Shown: positions 1-9,257, counted from the first letter of the stretch. The stretch: DNA of 64,000 nt from Actinophytocola oryzae (GCF_004364325.1 NZ_SOCP01000007.1:1-64000), one strand, 5' to 3'. The notes: generated from the letters alone by a model not told the origin. Numbers and translations: made by a program.

Positions 1-1
1 G

Positions 2-2128
2 GGGCGGCCCAAGGGTGTGGTGGTCGAGCACCGGTCGCTCACCAACTACGTGGTGCGGTGCGCGACCGCCTACCCCAGCCTGCGGGGTGCCACGCCGGCA
101 CACGCGTCGGTGGGATTCGACGCGGGCGTGACCGGGCTCTTCGGGGCGCTCACGGTCGGCGGATCGGTACACCTTGCCGCCTTCGACGACCGGTTGCCGC
201 AACGGGGGGAGCGGGACGGTGTGTCGTACACCTTCCTGAAGGTCACCCCGGCGCACCTGTCGTTCGCGATGGACGCATTGCCCGAGGACTTCGGCCCGTC
301 GGTGCAGTTGATGGTCGGCGGCGCGGCGGTGCAGGGCGCGGATCTGGCGCGCTGGCGGGCGTCCCACCCTGGTGTGTCGATCGTGAACCACTACGGCCCG
401 ACCGAGGTCACCGTCGGCTGCACCGACTATCCGGTCCCGGACGGAGATCTCGCGGACGGCCCGGTGCCCATCGGGAAGCCGATGACGAACATCCGGGCGT
501 TCGTGCTGGACCGGTGGTTGTCCCCGGTGCCGCCGGGCGCGCCAGGCGAGCTGTACTTCGCTGGCCTCGGCGTGGCCCGGGGTTATCTGGGTCGCGCCGC
601 GCTGACCGCCGACCGGTTCGTGGCGTGTCCGTTCGGCTCTGGTGAGCGGATGTACCGGACCGGGGACGTGGCCAGGTGGCGGCAGGACGGGAACCTGGAG
701 TTCCTGGGGCGCGCCGACGACCAGGTGAAGATCCGCGGTTTCCGGGTCGAGCCCGGCGAGGTGACCAGTGTGCTCGCCGGCCACCGGTCGGTTGCCGAGA
801 GCGTGGTCGTCGCCAGGGAGGACCGGCCGGGGGACGTGCGGCTGATCGCCTACGTCGTGCCGGCCGCGTCCGTGCGTACGTCGCAGGCGGACGCGATGAC
901 CGTCGCCGGTGACCTGACCACCGCGCTGCGGGCGTTCCTGAGCGAGCGCCTGCCCGACTACATGGTGCCCGCGGCCGTGGTGCTGCTGGACACGATGCCG
1001 TTGACGGCCAACGGCAAGGTCGACCGCGGGGCACTCCCGGCACCGGACTTCGCGGGCGCGGCGGGCGCGGGCACCGCGGGCAGTCCGAGGGAGGAACTGC
1101 TGTGCGCGTTGTTCGCCGAGGTGCTCGGGCTGCCGAGGGTCGGCGTCGACGACGACTTCTTCGCCCTGGGTGGTCACTCCCTCGCCGCGACCCGGCTCGT
1201 GGCGCGGCTGTGGGCGGCGGCAGGACTCGACCTGTCGGTGCGGTCGGTGTTCGAGTCACCGACGCCCGCGCTGCTCGCCGCGCGGACCGGCGGCGCGAGC
1301 CGTGACGACGACTTCGACGTGCTGCTCCCGCTGCGCACGTCCGGTGCGCTGCCGCCGCTGTTCTGCGTGCACCCCGTCATGGGGCTGAGCTGGTCGTACT
1401 CCCGGCTGCTCGCCCACCTTGATCCCCGCAGGCCGGTGTACGGACTGCAGGCCCGTGCCGTGCGTGACGCCGTCCGCACACCCCGCGGCATCGACGAGAT
1501 GGCCGAGGACTACGCCGAGCGGATCCGGGAGATCCAGCCGCACGGGCCGTACGCGCTGCTCGGCTGGTCGTTCGGCGGGATCGTCGCACACGCCGTCGCC
1601 ACGCGGCTCCAGGAGGCGGGTGACCGGGTCGCACTGCTCGCGCTGCTCGACACGCGAGTACCCACCGGTGCCGCAACGGAGATCACCGACAACGAGGACG
1701 AGATGATGGCCGCGAAGATGCGCCGTGCCGGCCTCGACGAGCGGGCGCTCGAGCGCTATCTGTCCACACTGGAGCCCCCGGTCCGGGAGCGCCTGGTGAC
1801 GCGGGAACGGGCCATCGCCAGGGCCGCGCTGAACAACAACGCCCTGCTGCGTGGTTTCACGCCAGGGAAGTGCGACGGCGACGTGGTGTTCTTCACGGCG
1901 GGCGACGACCAGGACGTGGCGAACGCCTGGCGCGGGCACGTCGGCGGCGCCGTGCACAACCACGCCGTGCCCTGCGCGCACCGCGACATGTTGACACCCG
2001 AGCCCGCCGCACTGATCGCCAGGGTCGTCGAGGACCACCTGGCGACACCACACGGATGGGGAGACCCTGCCGACCGGACACGGCCGGCGGGCGGAACGAG
2101 CACCGACAAGGGGAAGGGGCGGATCTGA
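2..2128 (+). CDS. NRPS terminal module, A (partial)-PCP-TE
   Basis: C-terminal part of a nonribosomal peptide synthetase; the reading frame is open to the left edge, so the true start lies outside. It begins inside adenylation motif A3 (GRPKGV), followed by the A5 motif NHYGPTE and the A10 motif NGKVDR with its catalytic Lys. A carrier domain follows near residue 390 (DDFFALGGHSLA, Ser for phosphopantetheine). A type I thioesterase is next, with nucleophile motif GWSFGG near residue 520 and a late His in CAHRDM. The module therefore activates one amino acid and releases the product. Reading the specificity positions by eye gives roughly DATKMGHVGK, nearest to Asp/Asn-type codes, but that is a weak inference. 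The stop overlaps the next start by one base (TGATG), so it is translationally coupled to the prenyltransferase. Confidence 0.93.
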   Translation, partial: GRPKGVVVEHRSLTNYVVRCATAYPSLRGATPAHASVGFDAGVTGLFGALTVGGSVHLAAFDDRLPQRGERDGVSYTFLKVTPAHLSFAMDALPEDFGPSVQLMVGGAAVQGADLARWRASHPGVSIVNHYGPTEVTVGCTDYPVPDGDLADGPVPIGKPMTNIRAFVLDRWLSPVPPGAPGELYFAGLGVARGYLGRAALTADRFVACPFGSGERMYRTGDVARWRQDGNLEFLGRADDQVKIRGFRVEPGEVTSVLAGHRSVAESVVVAREDRPGDVRLIAYVVPAASVRTSQADAMTVAGDLTTALRAFLSERLPDYMVPAAVVLLDTMPLTANGKVDRGALPAPDFAGAAGAGTAGSPREELLCALFAEVLGLPRVGVDDDFFALGGHSLAATRLVARLWAAAGLDLSVRSVFESPTPALLAARTGGASRDDDFDVLLPLRTSGALPPLFCVHPVMGLSWSYSRLLAHLDPRRPVYGLQARAVRDAVRTPRGIDEMAEDYAERIREIQPHGPYALLGWSFGGIVAHAVATRLQEAGDRVALLALLDTRVPTGAATEITDNEDEMMAAKMRRAGLDERALERYLSTLEPPVRERLVTRERAIARAALNNNALLRGFTPGKCDGDVVFFTAGDDQDVANAWRGHVGGAVHNHAVPCAHRDMLTPEPAALIARVVEDHLATPHGWGDPADRTRPAGGTSTDKGKGRI

Positions 2129-3249
2129 TGACGACTGTGGAGTTCCGGCCGTGGCCGATCGCGGGCGACCGCACACCGACGACGTACGGCGAGGTGATCG
2201 ACGCCTACTTCGACGGCGCGTGCCGGACACTCGCACTGCCCGAGGACCACATCGTCCCGCACGCCCGGTCACTGACCTCGGTACTCGGCGCGTGGGCGCA
2301 GGCGCCGATCGAGAGCCTCGCCGACTACTACTCGTGGGTCGCCAACAACGGCGCGCCGCTCGAGTTCTCCGCCGCCTTCTCCGCCGCGGGAGTGCAGGCG
2401 TTCCGGGTGTTACTCGAGGTGCGGCGGCAGGACCCGACACCCAGGGCCGTCCAGGCGGAGGGGCACGCGTTCACCCGGCGGCTCGCCACGGAGTTCGGTG
2501 TGTACCTCGGCCGGTTCCTGGAGATCGAGGACCTGTTCCTCGGCGACCGCGACCCGGCGGGCCCGTTCTCGGTGATGCACGCGGTGGCGTTGTCCGCGGT
2601 CGGTGAGCCGCCGCTGTTCAAGATGTACCTCAACCCCGGCGTGACCGGTCGTTCGCCTGCCGGGGTCACCGAGGAGGCGTTGCGCAGGCTGGGTCTCGCC
2701 GACGCCTGGGCCGCCGTCGTGGACCACTTCGGCGGCGCCGACATGAACGCCCCCGAGCACGAGGTGGCCCTGGTCGGCCTCGACCTGACGTCGTCGGCCG
2801 ACGCCCGTGTGAAGGTCTACCTGCGCCACACCGGGGTGGGTGCCGAGCGCATCGACCGGGCCGCCGCCGTCGCGGCCGACCACAAGGACGGCGTGTTCGC
2901 GGAGATCATCGAGGCGATCGGCGGCGGTGTGGACGCCACCGGCTGGGAGAAGGCACCCATGACCTGCCTGGCGTTCCGGTCCCGGCGGGACGTGCCGTCC
3001 TCGGCCACGCTGTACACCCCGCTCGACCCGAACCTGGCCAACGACGAGGTGTCGGCCGCCCGGGTCATGCACCTGATGCGCATGGCCGGCGTCGACCCCG
3101 GCGTCTACGAGACGGCGGTCTCGGCGATCTGCGGCGACCGGCGCGACCGGCTCCGCAGGCTCAGCTGGGTCGGCTACAAGCATCCCGCCGACCCGGTGTG
3201 CACCCTGTACGCCGGCCTGAACAGTCCCGGCCGGGAGCCGGTGGACTGA
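2128..3249 (+). CDS. DMATS-type aromatic (indole) prenyltransferase
   Basis: 373-residue soluble enzyme of the tryptophan dimethylallyltransferase (ABBA/DMATS) family, which moves a prenyl group from an allylic diphosphate to an aromatic ring, often indole. Family features seen are the N-terminal YYSWVANNGAPLEFSAAF stretch, the KMYLNP segment, a KVYLRH strand and the late YKHPADPVCTLYAGL segment. These Lys/Arg/Tyr-rich strands usually bind the diphosphate. The length fits bacterial members such as the cyclomarin enzyme CymD. The start ATG overlaps the NRPS stop, so the likely substrate is an aromatic residue or peptide of that NRPS. The exact acceptor and prenyl length cannot be read from sequence. 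Confidence 0.88.
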   Translation: MTTVEFRPWPIAGDRTPTTYGEVIDAYFDGACRTLALPEDHIVPHARSLTSVLGAWAQAPIESLADYYSWVANNGAPLEFSAAFSAAGVQAFRVLLEVRRQDPTPRAVQAEGHAFTRRLATEFGVYLGRFLEIEDLFLGDRDPAGPFSVMHAVALSAVGEPPLFKMYLNPGVTGRSPAGVTEEALRRLGLADAWAAVVDHFGGADMNAPEHEVALVGLDLTSSADARVKVYLRHTGVGAERIDRAAAVAADHKDGVFAEIIEAIGGGVDATGWEKAPMTCLAFRSRRDVPSSATLYTPLDPNLANDEVSAARVMHLMRMAGVDPGVYETAVSAICGDRRDRLRRLSWVGYKHPADPVCTLYAGLNSPGREPVD

Positions 3250-3274
3250 ACCGCGGCGACAAGAGGGGGACCAC

Positions 3275-3808
3275 ATGCGAGAGCCGATGGGCGGCGCGGT
3301 GGCGCCGGTGGACTCGGGCCGGTTCCGTGCGCTGATGGCGACGTTCCCCACCGGCGTCGCCGTCGTCACCGCGACCGAGGTGGACGGTTCGCCCCGGGGC
3401 ATGACGTGTTCCTCGGTGTGCAGTGTCTCGGTACGGCCACCCACCCTGCTGGTCTGCCTGCGCGAGGGCAGCCCCACCCTCTCGGCCGTGCTCGGGCTGG
3501 CGGGGTTCGCGGTGAACCTGCTGCACGACGAGGCGAGGCCGGTGGCCGAACTGTTCGCCTCCGGCGATCCGGACCGGTTCGACCGGGTCGGCTGGGCGCG
3601 GGACCCGTCGTTCGCCGGGCCGCACCTCGTCGACGACGCCCACACCATCGCCGACTGCCGCGTCACGCGGACCGTGCGGGTCGGCGACCACGCCGTCGTG
3701 TTCGGCGAGGTGCACCGGCTGGACCTGCCGACGGCCTCGCCGCCGCGACCGCTGCTGTACGGCCTGCGCCGGTACTGGGCCGTCGGCCAGCCGCGCTCCG
3801 AAACCTGA
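3275..3808 (+). CDS. Flavin reductase family protein
   Basis: 177 residues of the HpaC/NTA-type FMN-binding split-barrel family, which uses NAD(P)H to reduce free flavin for a partner monooxygenase. Visible family signatures are FPTGVAVVTA near residue 25, the conserved MTCSSVCSVS (usually GMTANSFxSVS), PPTLLVCL and the loop FAVNLL. An AAGAGGGGGA ribosome site precedes the ATG. It sits 25 nt after the prenyltransferase and 30 nt before the antiporter, in the same direction. It could serve a two-component oxygenase outside the window. The FAD monooxygenase at 5405 looks like a single-component enzyme and should not need it. Confidence 0.85.
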   Translation: MREPMGGAVAPVDSGRFRALMATFPTGVAVVTATEVDGSPRGMTCSSVCSVSVRPPTLLVCLREGSPTLSAVLGLAGFAVNLLHDEARPVAELFASGDPDRFDRVGWARDPSFAGPHLVDDAHTIADCRVTRTVRVGDHAVVFGEVHRLDLPTASPPRPLLYGLRRYWAVGQPRSET

Positions 3809-3838
3809 CCGCCGCACGCCGACAGCGAGGGAGTCACA

Positions 3839-5257
3839 GTGTCCGACGAGACGTCGTGGGTGTCGGAGGAGACCTCCGAGCCGCGCTGGCGGGTCGTGGG
3901 AGGCTACGTCGTGCTGGCCGTGGTGCCCGCCGTCGTCTCCGTCGTACTGCTCGGCCGGTTGCGTGGCGGCCCGGTGCACCAGACGGAGCCTGTCCCGCAC
4001 GTCGCGGTGGCGGTGCCCGTCTACCAGGCGTTGTTCGGTATCGCACTGATCATGGCCGGGTCCCACGCGATGGGCGCGCTGCTGGCCGCGCTCCGACAGC
4101 CCCGGGTGATCGGCGAGATCGCCGCGGGCCTGCTGCTCGGCCCCTCGGTACTCGGCGTGGTGGCACCCGGCCTGCTGCACGCGCTGTGGACGTCGGACAT
4201 GATTGCGTTCCTGTCGCTGCTTGCGCAGCTGGGCGTGGTGTTCTTCATGTTCCTCGTCGGCCGGGACACGCCGTTCTCACTGCTGAGGAACGGTGCCGTT
4301 CGCGCGCTGGTGTCGGGACACGCGACGATCGCGCTGCCGTTCCTGTCCGGTGTGGTAATCGCGTCGACGATGCTGGCCGGGTACCGCCAGCAGACGGTGT
4401 CGCCGCTGGCGTTCGTGATGTTCTGTGGCATCGGGCTGAGTATCACGGCGTTCCCCGTGCTGGCGAGGATCCTCAGCGACCGAGGCCTGCGCGACACCAG
4501 GGTCGGTGTGCTCGGCATGGCGACGGCCGGTGTGGCCGACGTCAGCGGGTGGTGCGTGCTCGCCCTCATCGTGGCGATCGCCCGAGGCAACTCGACAGTG
4601 GACGCGCTGCGCACCGTCGGCCTGACGGTCTGTTTCGCGGCGGCGATGTGGTGGCTCGTGCGGCCTGCGCTGGCCAGGCTGTCCGACCGTGCCGGGGACT
4701 CACGGGGCTGGCTGACGATCGTCATGATGACAGTGCTCCTGTGTTCCGCCGCGATCACCCAGGCGATCGGCGTCCAGGCCATCTTCGGCGCGTTCCTGGC
4801 CGGTGTGATCGCGCCGAGATCCCGGTCGGTCACCGAGTTCGCCTACCGCCTGGAGGGCCCGACCACGTGGTTCCTGATGCCACTGTTCTTCGCGGTCACC
4901 GGTATCCAGGTCAGCCTCGGTACCCTCGGCAGCGGCGCGAACTGGCTGGTGATCGTGGTGCTTGTCGCGGTCGCCATGGCGGCGAAGCTGGTTGCCGGAG
5001 CGGCCTCGGCACGCGTGACCGGAATGGACGGACGGTCCTCACTCGGCCTCGGCGTGATGATGACCTGCCGGGGCATGACGGAGCTCATCGTCCTCCAACT
5101 CGGCCTTTCCCTGGGGATCATCTCGGGTGACCTGTACGTCATGCTGCTGGTGATGGCATTGGTCACCACGGCTCTCACCGGCCCGCTACTCGGCTACCTG
5201 CTGCCGAGGAGCCGGGAAACCGCGGCTCTCCACGCACCCGTCCACACAGGACAGTGA
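3839..5257 (+). CDS. Cation/proton antiporter (CPA2 family)
   Basis: 472-residue integral membrane protein with about 13 hydrophobic segments and no soluble C-terminal domain. It resembles Na+/H+ or K+/H+ exchangers of the CPA2 (KefB/NapA-like) family. Typical stretches are RQPRVIGEIAAGLLLGPSVL in the first helices and the TAGVADVSGW region of the ion-binding core. GTG start with GAGG upstream; 30 nt after the flavin reductase and so probably in the same operon. Such antiporters are found in several natural product clusters, where they have been proposed as exporters or resistance factors. That role here is inference; ion specificity is not visible. Confidence 0.85.
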   Translation: MSDETSWVSEETSEPRWRVVGGYVVLAVVPAVVSVVLLGRLRGGPVHQTEPVPHVAVAVPVYQALFGIALIMAGSHAMGALLAALRQPRVIGEIAAGLLLGPSVLGVVAPGLLHALWTSDMIAFLSLLAQLGVVFFMFLVGRDTPFSLLRNGAVRALVSGHATIALPFLSGVVIASTMLAGYRQQTVSPLAFVMFCGIGLSITAFPVLARILSDRGLRDTRVGVLGMATAGVADVSGWCVLALIVAIARGNSTVDALRTVGLTVCFAAAMWWLVRPALARLSDRAGDSRGWLTIVMMTVLLCSAAITQAIGVQAIFGAFLAGVIAPRSRSVTEFAYRLEGPTTWFLMPLFFAVTGIQVSLGTLGSGANWLVIVVLVAVAMAAKLVAGAASARVTGMDGRSSLGLGVMMTCRGMTELIVLQLGLSLGIISGDLYVMLLVMALVTTALTGPLLGYLLPRSRETAALHAPVHTGQ

Positions 5258-5404
5258 GGCCGAAGGGCGCCGACCGGCCGTCTCGCCGGTCCGTTCAGTC
5301 GGGACCAGGACGGGACCGTACTCCCACGAAACCGGGACCTCGGGACGCATAGGTTCGCGGAAGGCCGGGGACGAGCGCGTGCTCGCCTCGGCGAGGGAGA
5401 GGCA

Positions 5405-6562
5405 ATGAGTTCACGGGTGGCTGTCGTCGGCGCGGGTATCGGCGGTCTCGCCGTGGCCGGTGCCCTGCTGCGCAAGGGTTTCCAAGTCGACGTCTACGAG
5501 CAGGCCGCCGCGTTGCGCGACGTCGGTGCCGGTATGCACCTGGGCTGCAACGGCAGCAGAATCCTCCGGCGCTGGGGCTTCGGGGCCTGGTTGGACCGCG
5601 CCGGGGTCCGGCCCGTCGCGCTGGAGGTACGCGCCTGGGACGACGGCAGGACGCTCAATCGCCAGGTGATGGGCGAGGACTGGGTCGCCGAGTTCGGCAC
5701 CCCCTACCACACGATCCATCGTGCGGACCTGCAACGGATCCTGGTCGAGCACGCGGCAGGCGCACGGGTGCGGCTGAACCACCGGCTCACCGGGTTCACC
5801 GACCGCGGCGACGGCGTGCGCCTGAGCTTCGCCTCCGGCCGGACCGCGACGGCGGACGTGCTCGTCGGCGCCGACGGCATGCACTCGGTGGTGCGTGGCG
5901 CCGTCGCCGGACACGAGCGGCCCGTGTTCTCCGGTACCAGCGCGTTCCGCGGCATGGTGCCGGCCGGGAGCGTGCCGGACCTGCCGCCGGAGACGATGTT
6001 CCTGTGGGTGGGCGCGGGGGCACGCCTGTTGTGCTACCCCGTGAGCGGCGGCCGCTTCCTGACCTTCGTCGCCGTCGTCCCGGACCCGGGGAGTGGCACG
6101 GAGTCCTGGAGTTCCGAGGGCGACCCGGCGGAGCTCCAGGCTCTTTTCGAGAGGTGGCACCCGCACGCCCGCGCGCTCGTCGGTGCGGTGCGGGAGACGC
6201 GCCGGTGGGGCCTGTACGACCGGCAGCCGCTGGAGAGCTGGGGCACCGGCCGGGTCACGCTGCTCGGCGACGCGGCCCACCCGATGCTGCCCCACCACGG
6301 GCAGGGCGCCAACCAGGCGCTCGAGGACGCCGTGGCGCTCGCGCACTTCCTGCACACCGACGAACCCGGGGCCGGGCTTCGCCGGTACGAGGACCTCCGG
6401 CGCCCGCACACCGCCAGGGTGCAGCTCGGTTCGCGGGGGAGCGGCTCGCTCAGGGTGCGGCCGGGCGGAGGTGGCGAGCTGGCGTCGCTCGTGGAGGACA
6501 CGTCCTGGATCCAGCGCTACGACGTCGAAGGGGTGTTGTTCGGCGAGGTCGTGGCGCGTTGA
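5405..6562 (+). CDS. FAD-dependent monooxygenase (group A, salicylate hydroxylase-like)
   Basis: 385 residues, normal length for a single-component flavoprotein hydroxylase. It has the N-terminal GAGIGG FAD-binding loop, the middle VLVGADGMHS motif that contacts FAD and NAD(P)H, and the late GDAAHPMLPHHGQGANQALE motif. Such enzymes reduce FAD with NAD(P)H and hydroxylate aromatic or activated carbon. A 147-nt gap separates it from the antiporter, so it may have its own promoter. The Tat-exported protein follows 26 nt later, so the two are probably cotranscribed. It may act in the NRPS/prenyl pathway or on the neighbouring lasso peptide; the sequence does not decide. Confidence 0.88.
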   Translation: MSSRVAVVGAGIGGLAVAGALLRKGFQVDVYEQAAALRDVGAGMHLGCNGSRILRRWGFGAWLDRAGVRPVALEVRAWDDGRTLNRQVMGEDWVAEFGTPYHTIHRADLQRILVEHAAGARVRLNHRLTGFTDRGDGVRLSFASGRTATADVLVGADGMHSVVRGAVAGHERPVFSGTSAFRGMVPAGSVPDLPPETMFLWVGAGARLLCYPVSGGRFLTFVAVVPDPGSGTESWSSEGDPAELQALFERWHPHARALVGAVRETRRWGLYDRQPLESWGTGRVTLLGDAAHPMLPHHGQGANQALEDAVALAHFLHTDEPGAGLRRYEDLRRPHTARVQLGSRGSGSLRVRPGGGGELASLVEDTSWIQRYDVEGVLFGEVVAR

Positions 6563-6588
6563 AGCCGAACGAGGAGGAGAGATCATCC

Positions 6589-7386
6589 ATGTCGAACGAA
6601 CTTGATCGCCGCGGCCTGCTACGGATGTCCGCGGGGGCCGCCGTGCTGGCCGCCGCGGGCATGGCCGGGCTCGCGCCAGGCTCGGCCGCGGCCGAGCCTG
6701 GCGCCAGGGGCACCGGCGCCGGGCTGCCGCCCGTGCCCGGTATGTCCGGGGACCGGCTGGCGAACGAACTGTGGTACCAGCTCGACGAGGCGACGCTGTA
6801 CACACAGGACCCGGAGCTGAACGACGCCTATCTGGCCATGATGGACCACCTCGGCGGCGACCTCGAGAACGGGATGCTCGACGCCTGGAACTCGGTGGTC
6901 ACCTCGCCGGACTACCCGGGTAACTACGCCGACCTGATGGCGCCGGTCCGCGGCGCGCTCCAGAAGCTGTCCGATGTGCAGGCGACCGTCTTCGACGCCT
7001 ACTACCCGCGTCGCGACATCCGGCTCGCCGAGGCGTACGGCATGTTCGGCCAGGGTGTGCTGTTCGACCCGCGGCGGGCGCCGGTGAAGCAGGAGGTCCA
7101 CACCATGGGCGGGAACCCGCCGCACGGCTACCACGTTTGGTTCGCCTACCTGCGCGCCATGATGGTGCTGGGCATCGACCGGGCGCGCTGGCGCGACATG
7201 GCCCCGTTCGTGGCCTACGGCTGGGCGGCCCAGTCCATCGCGAAGCCCGGCCAGCGGACGGTCAACCCCCCGCTGCCCGCCGCGACCATGCGCGGGCTGC
7301 GGCGGACCTGGCTGTGCCGGACCACCCGCCAGCTCGACCGGGACTTCCAGTCCTTCCCGTACCCGGCAGGGTCACCGGCCGCCTGA
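6589..7386 (+). CDS. Tat-exported protein of unknown function, copy 1 (left flank of lasso operon)
   Basis: 265 residues with a twin-arginine signal (LDRRGLLRMSAGAA, then a hydrophobic stretch ending GSAAA). The mature part is mostly helical-looking, with no enzyme motif I recognise. It is clearly a paralogue of the protein at 12194-12961. Shared stretches are VPGM-GDR-ANELWY, FD-YYPR, a GVL(Y/F)DPR segment, LGIDRARW, VNPP and the C-terminal FQSFPYP. A conserved E-(V/I)-H-x-M lies before the middle of the C-terminal half. Tat export implies folding, possibly with a cofactor, before secretion. A strong GAGGAGGAG site precedes the ATG. It ends against the lasso transporter gene across a shared terminator. 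Confidence 0.8.
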   Translation: MSNELDRRGLLRMSAGAAVLAAAGMAGLAPGSAAAEPGARGTGAGLPPVPGMSGDRLANELWYQLDEATLYTQDPELNDAYLAMMDHLGGDLENGMLDAWNSVVTSPDYPGNYADLMAPVRGALQKLSDVQATVFDAYYPRRDIRLAEAYGMFGQGVLFDPRRAPVKQEVHTMGGNPPHGYHVWFAYLRAMMVLGIDRARWRDMAPFVAYGWAAQSIAKPGQRTVNPPLPAATMRGLRRTWLCRTTRQLDRDFQSFPYPAGSPAA

Positions 7387-7394
7387 GCCGAGCA

Positions 7395-7437
7395 CGACGA
7401 GAACAGGCCCGCCACCCCGGCGGGCCTGTTCTCGTCG
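7395..7437. terminator. Bidirectional hairpin terminator
   Basis: A 19-bp perfect inverted repeat (7395-7413 with 7419-7437) and a 5-nt loop lie exactly between the convergent Tat protein gene and the lasso ABC permease gene. Loop and stem are GC-rich without a clear T tract, as is usual in actinomycetes. Confidence 0.85.
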
Positions 7438-7440
7438 CGT

Positions 7441-8289
7441 TCAGTCGGCGCGGGCGAACCGGCGGGTCGCCGCCATCAGCGCCACGGCCGCGATCAGCGC
7501 CACGATGCCGACCTCCAGCAGCACGGGCGGCGCCCAGCCCCACCACCTCGGCCCGACGGCGAGGCCACCGAGGTCGAGATCGCCGGGGAGCGTGCGCCGC
7601 AGCGCGTCGACGCCGTAGGTGAGCGGGTTCGCCAGTACCGCGGCGCCCAGCCACGTCGGCAGCCCGCCGACCGGGAACATCGCCCCGGACAGGAAGAGCA
7701 TGGGCATCACGGCGATCCCGACGACGATCTGGAACGTGTCGATACGCCTGATCCGCACGGCGGCCAGCACGCCGATCGCGGTGAAGGCGAACGCCACCAG
7801 CGCGACCTCCAGCAGCCCGAGCAGCAGCTCCGGGCCGTACGGGATGCCCGCGTACCCGGCGACCAGCAGCACGAGCAGCCCGTAGACCGCACCCGTGGTG
7901 GCTCCGCCGAGGCAGAGCCCGCCCAGCAGCGCGCCGCGGCGGACGGGCGCGACGAGCATCTGCCGGAGGAACCCCGACTGCCGGTCCCAGACGATCGAGA
8001 TGCCGACGGCCATCGCGGGTGACTGCACCGCCATCAGCAGCACGCCGGGGAACAGGTAGGCCCGGTAGTCCGCGCCACCGACCGTGCCGTTCAGGCCGGT
8101 GCCCAGGATGAGCAGGAACATCATCGGGGTGATCATCCCCATGAGGATCCGGACCTTGTTGCGACTGAACCGGATCCACTCCCGCTGCCACATGACCTTC
8201 ACCGCCCGCAGCGTCCGGCCCTCGCCTGCCGTCAGCTCGGCCGTGCCCGGCGGGTGGGTGGTGGTGTCCGCGCCGGCCGTCGTGGTCAT
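7441..8289 (-). CDS. ABC-2 type permease of lasso exporter
   Basis: 282-residue membrane subunit of the DrrB/ABC-2 type with six hydrophobic segments and a conserved N-terminal cytoplasmic stretch (MWQREWIRFSRNKVRILMG). The segment FLSGAMFPVGGLP before the last helices is typical of this family. It overlaps the ATPase gene by 4 nt (ATGA) and is the last gene of the lasso operon. In lasso clusters the D function exports the mature peptide and often gives self-immunity. That role is inferred from position. Confidence 0.88.
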   Translation of the reverse strand: MTTTAGADTTTHPPGTAELTAGEGRTLRAVKVMWQREWIRFSRNKVRILMGMITPMMFLLILGTGLNGTVGGADYRAYLFPGVLLMAVQSPAMAVGISIVWDRQSGFLRQMLVAPVRRGALLGGLCLGGATTGAVYGLLVLLVAGYAGIPYGPELLLGLLEVALVAFAFTAIGVLAAVRIRRIDTFQIVVGIAVMPMLFLSGAMFPVGGLPTWLGAAVLANPLTYGVDALRRTLPGDLDLGGLAVGPRWWGWAPPVLLEVGIVALIAAVALMAATRRFARAD

Positions 8290-9257
8290 CGTCCACCTCT
8301 CCGGACAGCGGCGGTGAGGTCCGCCGGGTTCTCCGCCGACTCGCGGATGGTGCGGCCGGTGTAGTGCAGGAAGACGTCGTCGAGCGTCGGGGGCGTGACG
8401 GCCACCGACCGCACCGGCAGCCCGACCTCCGCGCACAGGCGCGGCACGAAGCCCGCGCCGTCGGTTACCCGCAGGTGCACGCCGTCCGGCTCCGCTGTCG
8501 CGGTCAGCCCGAAGCGGTCGCGCAGGATCCGGACCGTCTCGTGGTCGTCGCCGGTCCGCACGACCACGAGGTCGGCGCCGATGGTCGCCTTCAGCTCGGC
8601 GGGCGTGCCCGTCACGACCAGCCTGCCGCTGTCCAGGATGGCGAGCCGGTCGCAGTGCTCGGCCTCCTCGAGGTGGTGCGTGGTGAGGAAGACGGTGATG
8701 TCCCGCTCGGCACGCAGCCGGTGCAGGTGCGCCCAGATGGCGACCCGCGTCTGCGGGTCCAGCCCGGTGGTCGGCTCGTCGAGGAAGAGCACGCGCGGGG
8801 TGTGCAGCAGCCCCCTGGCGATCTCCAGCCGCCTGCGCATCCCGCCGGAGAACGTGCGGACCTCCTCGTCCGCGCGGTCGGTGAGCTCCACCAGTGCGAG
8901 TGCCCCGGTGATCGCGGCGCGGGCCACCCGGCGCGGCATGCCGAACAGCTCGGCCTGGAAGCGCAGGTTCTCCGCCGCGGTCAGGTCGACGTCCACGGTG
9001 GACTCCTGGAAGATGAGCCCGATCCGGCGGCGTACCGCGTCCGGTTCCCGGACCACGTCGTGCCCGGCGACCTCGGCCGTGCCGCCCGTCGGCCGCAGCA
9101 GCGTGCACAGCATGCCGATGGTGGTGCTCTTGCCCGCACCGTTGGGGCCGAGGAAGCCGAAGACCGTCCCCGTGGGGACGGTCAGGTCCAGCCCGGCCAC
9201 GGCCTCTGCCGCGCCGTAGTGTTTTCGCAGCCCGCTGGTCTGGATGGCGGCGGTCAC
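8286..9257 (-). CDS. ABC transporter ATP-binding protein of lasso exporter (DrrA-like)
   Basis: 323 residues, single ATPase domain with Walker A GPNGAGKST, signature FSGGMRRRLEIA, Walker B VLFLDEPTTGLD, and the C-terminal extension typical of DrrA-type exporters of drugs and peptides. GTG start overlaps the B2 stop (GTGA) and the stop overlaps the permease start. It powers export of the lasso peptide through the 7441-8289 permease. Unlike many lasso D proteins, ATPase and permease are on separate chains. Confidence 0.9.
   Translation of the reverse strand: MTAAIQTSGLRKHYGAAEAVAGLDLTVPTGTVFGFLGPNGAGKSTTIGMLCTLLRPTGGTAEVAGHDVVREPDAVRRRIGLIFQESTVDVDLTAAENLRFQAELFGMPRRVARAAITGALALVELTDRADEEVRTFSGGMRRRLEIARGLLHTPRVLFLDEPTTGLDPQTRVAIWAHLHRLRAERDITVFLTTHHLEEAEHCDRLAILDSGRLVVTGTPAELKATIGADLVVVRTGDDHETVRILRDRFGLTATAEPDGVHLRVTDGAGFVPRLCAEVGLPVRSVAVTPPTLDDVFLHYTGRTIRESAENPADLTAAVRRGGR

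Noticed and set aside
1256..2440. Minus-strand 394-codon frame inside the NRPS and prenyltransferase genes
   Set aside because: Low-complexity Arg/Pro composition, antisense to well-supported domains.
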